This document shows positions 35,379 to 36,214 of a stretch of DNA of 36,214 nt, piece by piece. Numbering within the stretch: the first letter of the stretch is position 1; every line of letters begins with the position of its first letter. This DNA is from JAKORR01 sp964608495. Its GTDB lineage: Bacteria > Armatimonadota > Zipacnadia > Zipacnadales > FEN-943. A program made the translations under genes and the position numbers. The notes beneath the pieces were generated by a model. It was not told where the DNA came from. It made no database searches and was given only the letters and a program-made list of their open reading frames with translations. The DNA lies in the NCBI GenBank assembly GCA_964608495.1, contig CAZSOQ010000018.1, forward strand, positions 1 through 36,214, written 5' to 3'.

Positions 35379-35778
35379 CGCGCCGGATGACCTCTTCGTC
35401 CGAATCGTCCCTCGCCACCGCCTCTTCTTCCGTCCGCCTTCCTCCCCCCGATCGCTCGTCGTCAAGCGCCTCGATCCGGTCGAGTAGCCACGTGACGTTG
35501 CGCCGATCGTGCAGGGCCTCGGCCAGTACCCGGTACTTGTCCTGCTTGAGAAAGGCCTGGGCGAAGGGTTCGAGGAAGACCAGGAACTCGGCCGTGAGGA
35601 AACTCACCGGCCGCAGGGACTCGAGCACAAAGATCGCCGGAGTGGCCATGCCCCGCGCCACCAGCTCCCGTGCCACCTCCTCCAGTACCTCCCGCTGGGC
35701 CTCGGGGTCCTCTGCCTGCGCGGGCTGCTCGATGCGGCCTTCCTGGGGCTCGTTGAAGGGGTCGGCTGGGCTGCGCAC
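35371..35778 (-). CDS. Small conserved-looking partner gene upstream of the MutL/GlmL gene
   Basis: The 135-residue protein has a polar Glu/Gln-rich N-terminus, a helical core ELVARGMATPAIFVLESLRP and FLTAEFLVFLEPFAQAF that is hydrophobic but interrupted by Pro and Glu, then KYRVLAEALHDRRNVTWLLD and a charged tail. From memory, small proteins with a 'PAIF.LE...P..F...Q.L.F..P' core followed by 'ALL.DR.N...L...IE' occur in several deep-branching bacteria; I cannot name a family. Start GTG at 35778 has only an AGGG at 5 nt, so a later start is possible. It overlaps the MutL/GlmL start by 8 nt. A joint role with the ASKHA protein is inferred from this overlap only. Confidence 0.75.
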   Translation of the reverse strand: MRSPADPFNEPQEGRIEQPAQAEDPEAQREVLEEVARELVARGMATPAIFVLESLRPVSFLTAEFLVFLEPFAQAFLKQDKYRVLAEALHDRRNVTWLLDRIEALDDERSGGGRRTEEEAVARDDSDEEVIRRDE

Positions 35779-35824
35779 GACCCTAATCTTAAGCCCTGGC
35801 CGCCAGCGCTGCCAAGCCGCGCCC

Positions 35825-36214
35825 TTACCCCCCCATCACCACCGACCAGACCCGCCTTGGCTGCACGTGGGGCCAGTCCCGCGGCGGCGTGCGGAAGAGG
35901 TGGGCAAGGGTCGCCTCGACCGCCGGCAGCGTCAGCTCCCTGTGGCCCTTGCCGCCGACACGGAAGAGATACCCCCAGCCCCCGACCTGGTAGCCGGCAA
36001 GGTAGGGCCCGTGGGGCCCGGTGACCAGGAGCCACCCACCGTGCTCACCGGTCAGCGGCCGGTTGACTACGGCCGACGCCGCGCCCAGCTTCTCCACAGC
36101 CTCCTGCGACAGCAGCTCTCTCCCTGCGGCGGTCACGGTCAGGGGCTCGGTGGGCGGGTTGTCCGGCAGGACGTCCGCCGGCAAGGTCGAGCTGCTGGAG
36201 AGGGCGGAGAATTC
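35825..36214 (-). CDS. C-terminal part of an unknown protein (runs off the window)
   Basis: The frame is open from the right edge to a TAA at 35825-35827, giving 129 visible residues. A TTG at 36184 could be a start but shows no ribosome binding site, so I treat the 5' end as missing. The sequence has a Pro-rich stretch, a short helical region with LLSQEAVEKLG, and a beta-rich part (GGWLLVTGPHGPYLAGYQ, GGWGYLFRVGGKGH) ending in VWSVVMGG. No family recognised. It is 46 nt upstream of the small partner gene on the same strand and may belong to that operon. Confidence 0.55.
   Translation of the reverse strand, partial: EFSALSSSSTLPADVLPDNPPTEPLTVTAAGRELLSQEAVEKLGAASAVVNRPLTGEHGGWLLVTGPHGPYLAGYQVGGWGYLFRVGGKGHRELTLPAVEATLAHLFRTPPRDWPHVQPRRVWSVVMGG

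Noticed and set aside
35379..35465. N-terminal extension of the MutL/GlmL protein
   Set aside because: The added residues are low-complexity basic and read through the end of the small upstream gene; the family starts at the DAILATDCGSTTTK strand just after the ATG at 35378.
36209..36214. EcoRI site (GAATTC) exactly at the window end, suggesting a clone boundary
   Set aside because: The other end shows no such site and no vector sequence is visible, so it is most likely coincidence.
1..36214. tRNA genes, CRISPR arrays, insertion sequences, attachment sites
   Set aside because: No T-loop-like GGTTCGAATCC with a cloverleaf, no regularly spaced repeats, no transposase or integrase motifs and no flanking repeats were found by eye.

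Overview
The window is about 36 kb of very GC-rich, densely packed bacterial DNA holding about 20 complete genes, two partial genes at the edges and two decayed genes. The protein families suggest a didermic, probably uncultured environmental bacterium rich in secreted glycan-active enzymes: DUF6259-like, GH127, GH99/WbsX-like and GxGYxYP proteins, an EF-hand-tailed NodB-like protein, a CreD-like membrane protein and a MutL/GlmL ASKHA protein. This mix is familiar from Armatimonadota, Hydrogenedentota/Sumerlaeota and PVC-like lineages. A canonical FtsZ argues against typical Planctomycetes. The assignment is an inference with low confidence. No tRNA, rRNA, CRISPR array, insertion sequence or phage gene was seen.

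Left part (1-9866): the C-terminal part of an unknown gene (+), a TPR gene remnant (-), thiE, a 1210-residue secreted TIM-barrel glycosidase-like protein that overlaps thiE by 4 nt, a DUF58 protein, and a GH127 gene that has lost its catalytic barrel by an internal deletion. These are followed by a minus-strand pair, a CreD-like membrane protein and an alpha-helical repeat-like protein, behind a promoter with a perfect -35 box.

Middle part (10198-20992, all +): a cysteine-rich unknown, an alpha-toroid glycosidase-like protein with an inserted segment, a NodB-like protein with two EF-hands and a DegT/StrS aminotransferase. ftsZ follows as an isolated unit with perfect TTGACA/TATAAT boxes and its own terminator. 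Next come a tandem GNAT acetyltransferase, an EamA transporter, a membrane-anchored HELVH metallopeptidase-like protein and an NADPH-dependent FMN reductase-like protein.

Right part (21000-33521, all +): four large secreted proteins, namely an unknown probable TIM-barrel protein, a GH99/WbsX-like protein, a 1386-residue alpha-toroid protein and a GxGYxYP protein, with a tiny TM2-like membrane protein between the last two. The GH99-like and 1386-residue proteins share a beta-sandwich module (probably carbohydrate binding) at their C-termini, with two further divergent copies at the N-terminus of the former. With the 1210-residue protein and the NodB-like protein, these look like a dispersed kit for attacking extracellular glycans. 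No SusCD, ABC importer, sulfatase or dedicated regulator lies nearby.

Right edge (33570-36214, all -): a MutL/GlmL-type ASKHA protein overlapping a small 135-residue partner gene, then a partial unknown gene. No B12-dependent mutase subunit is in the window.
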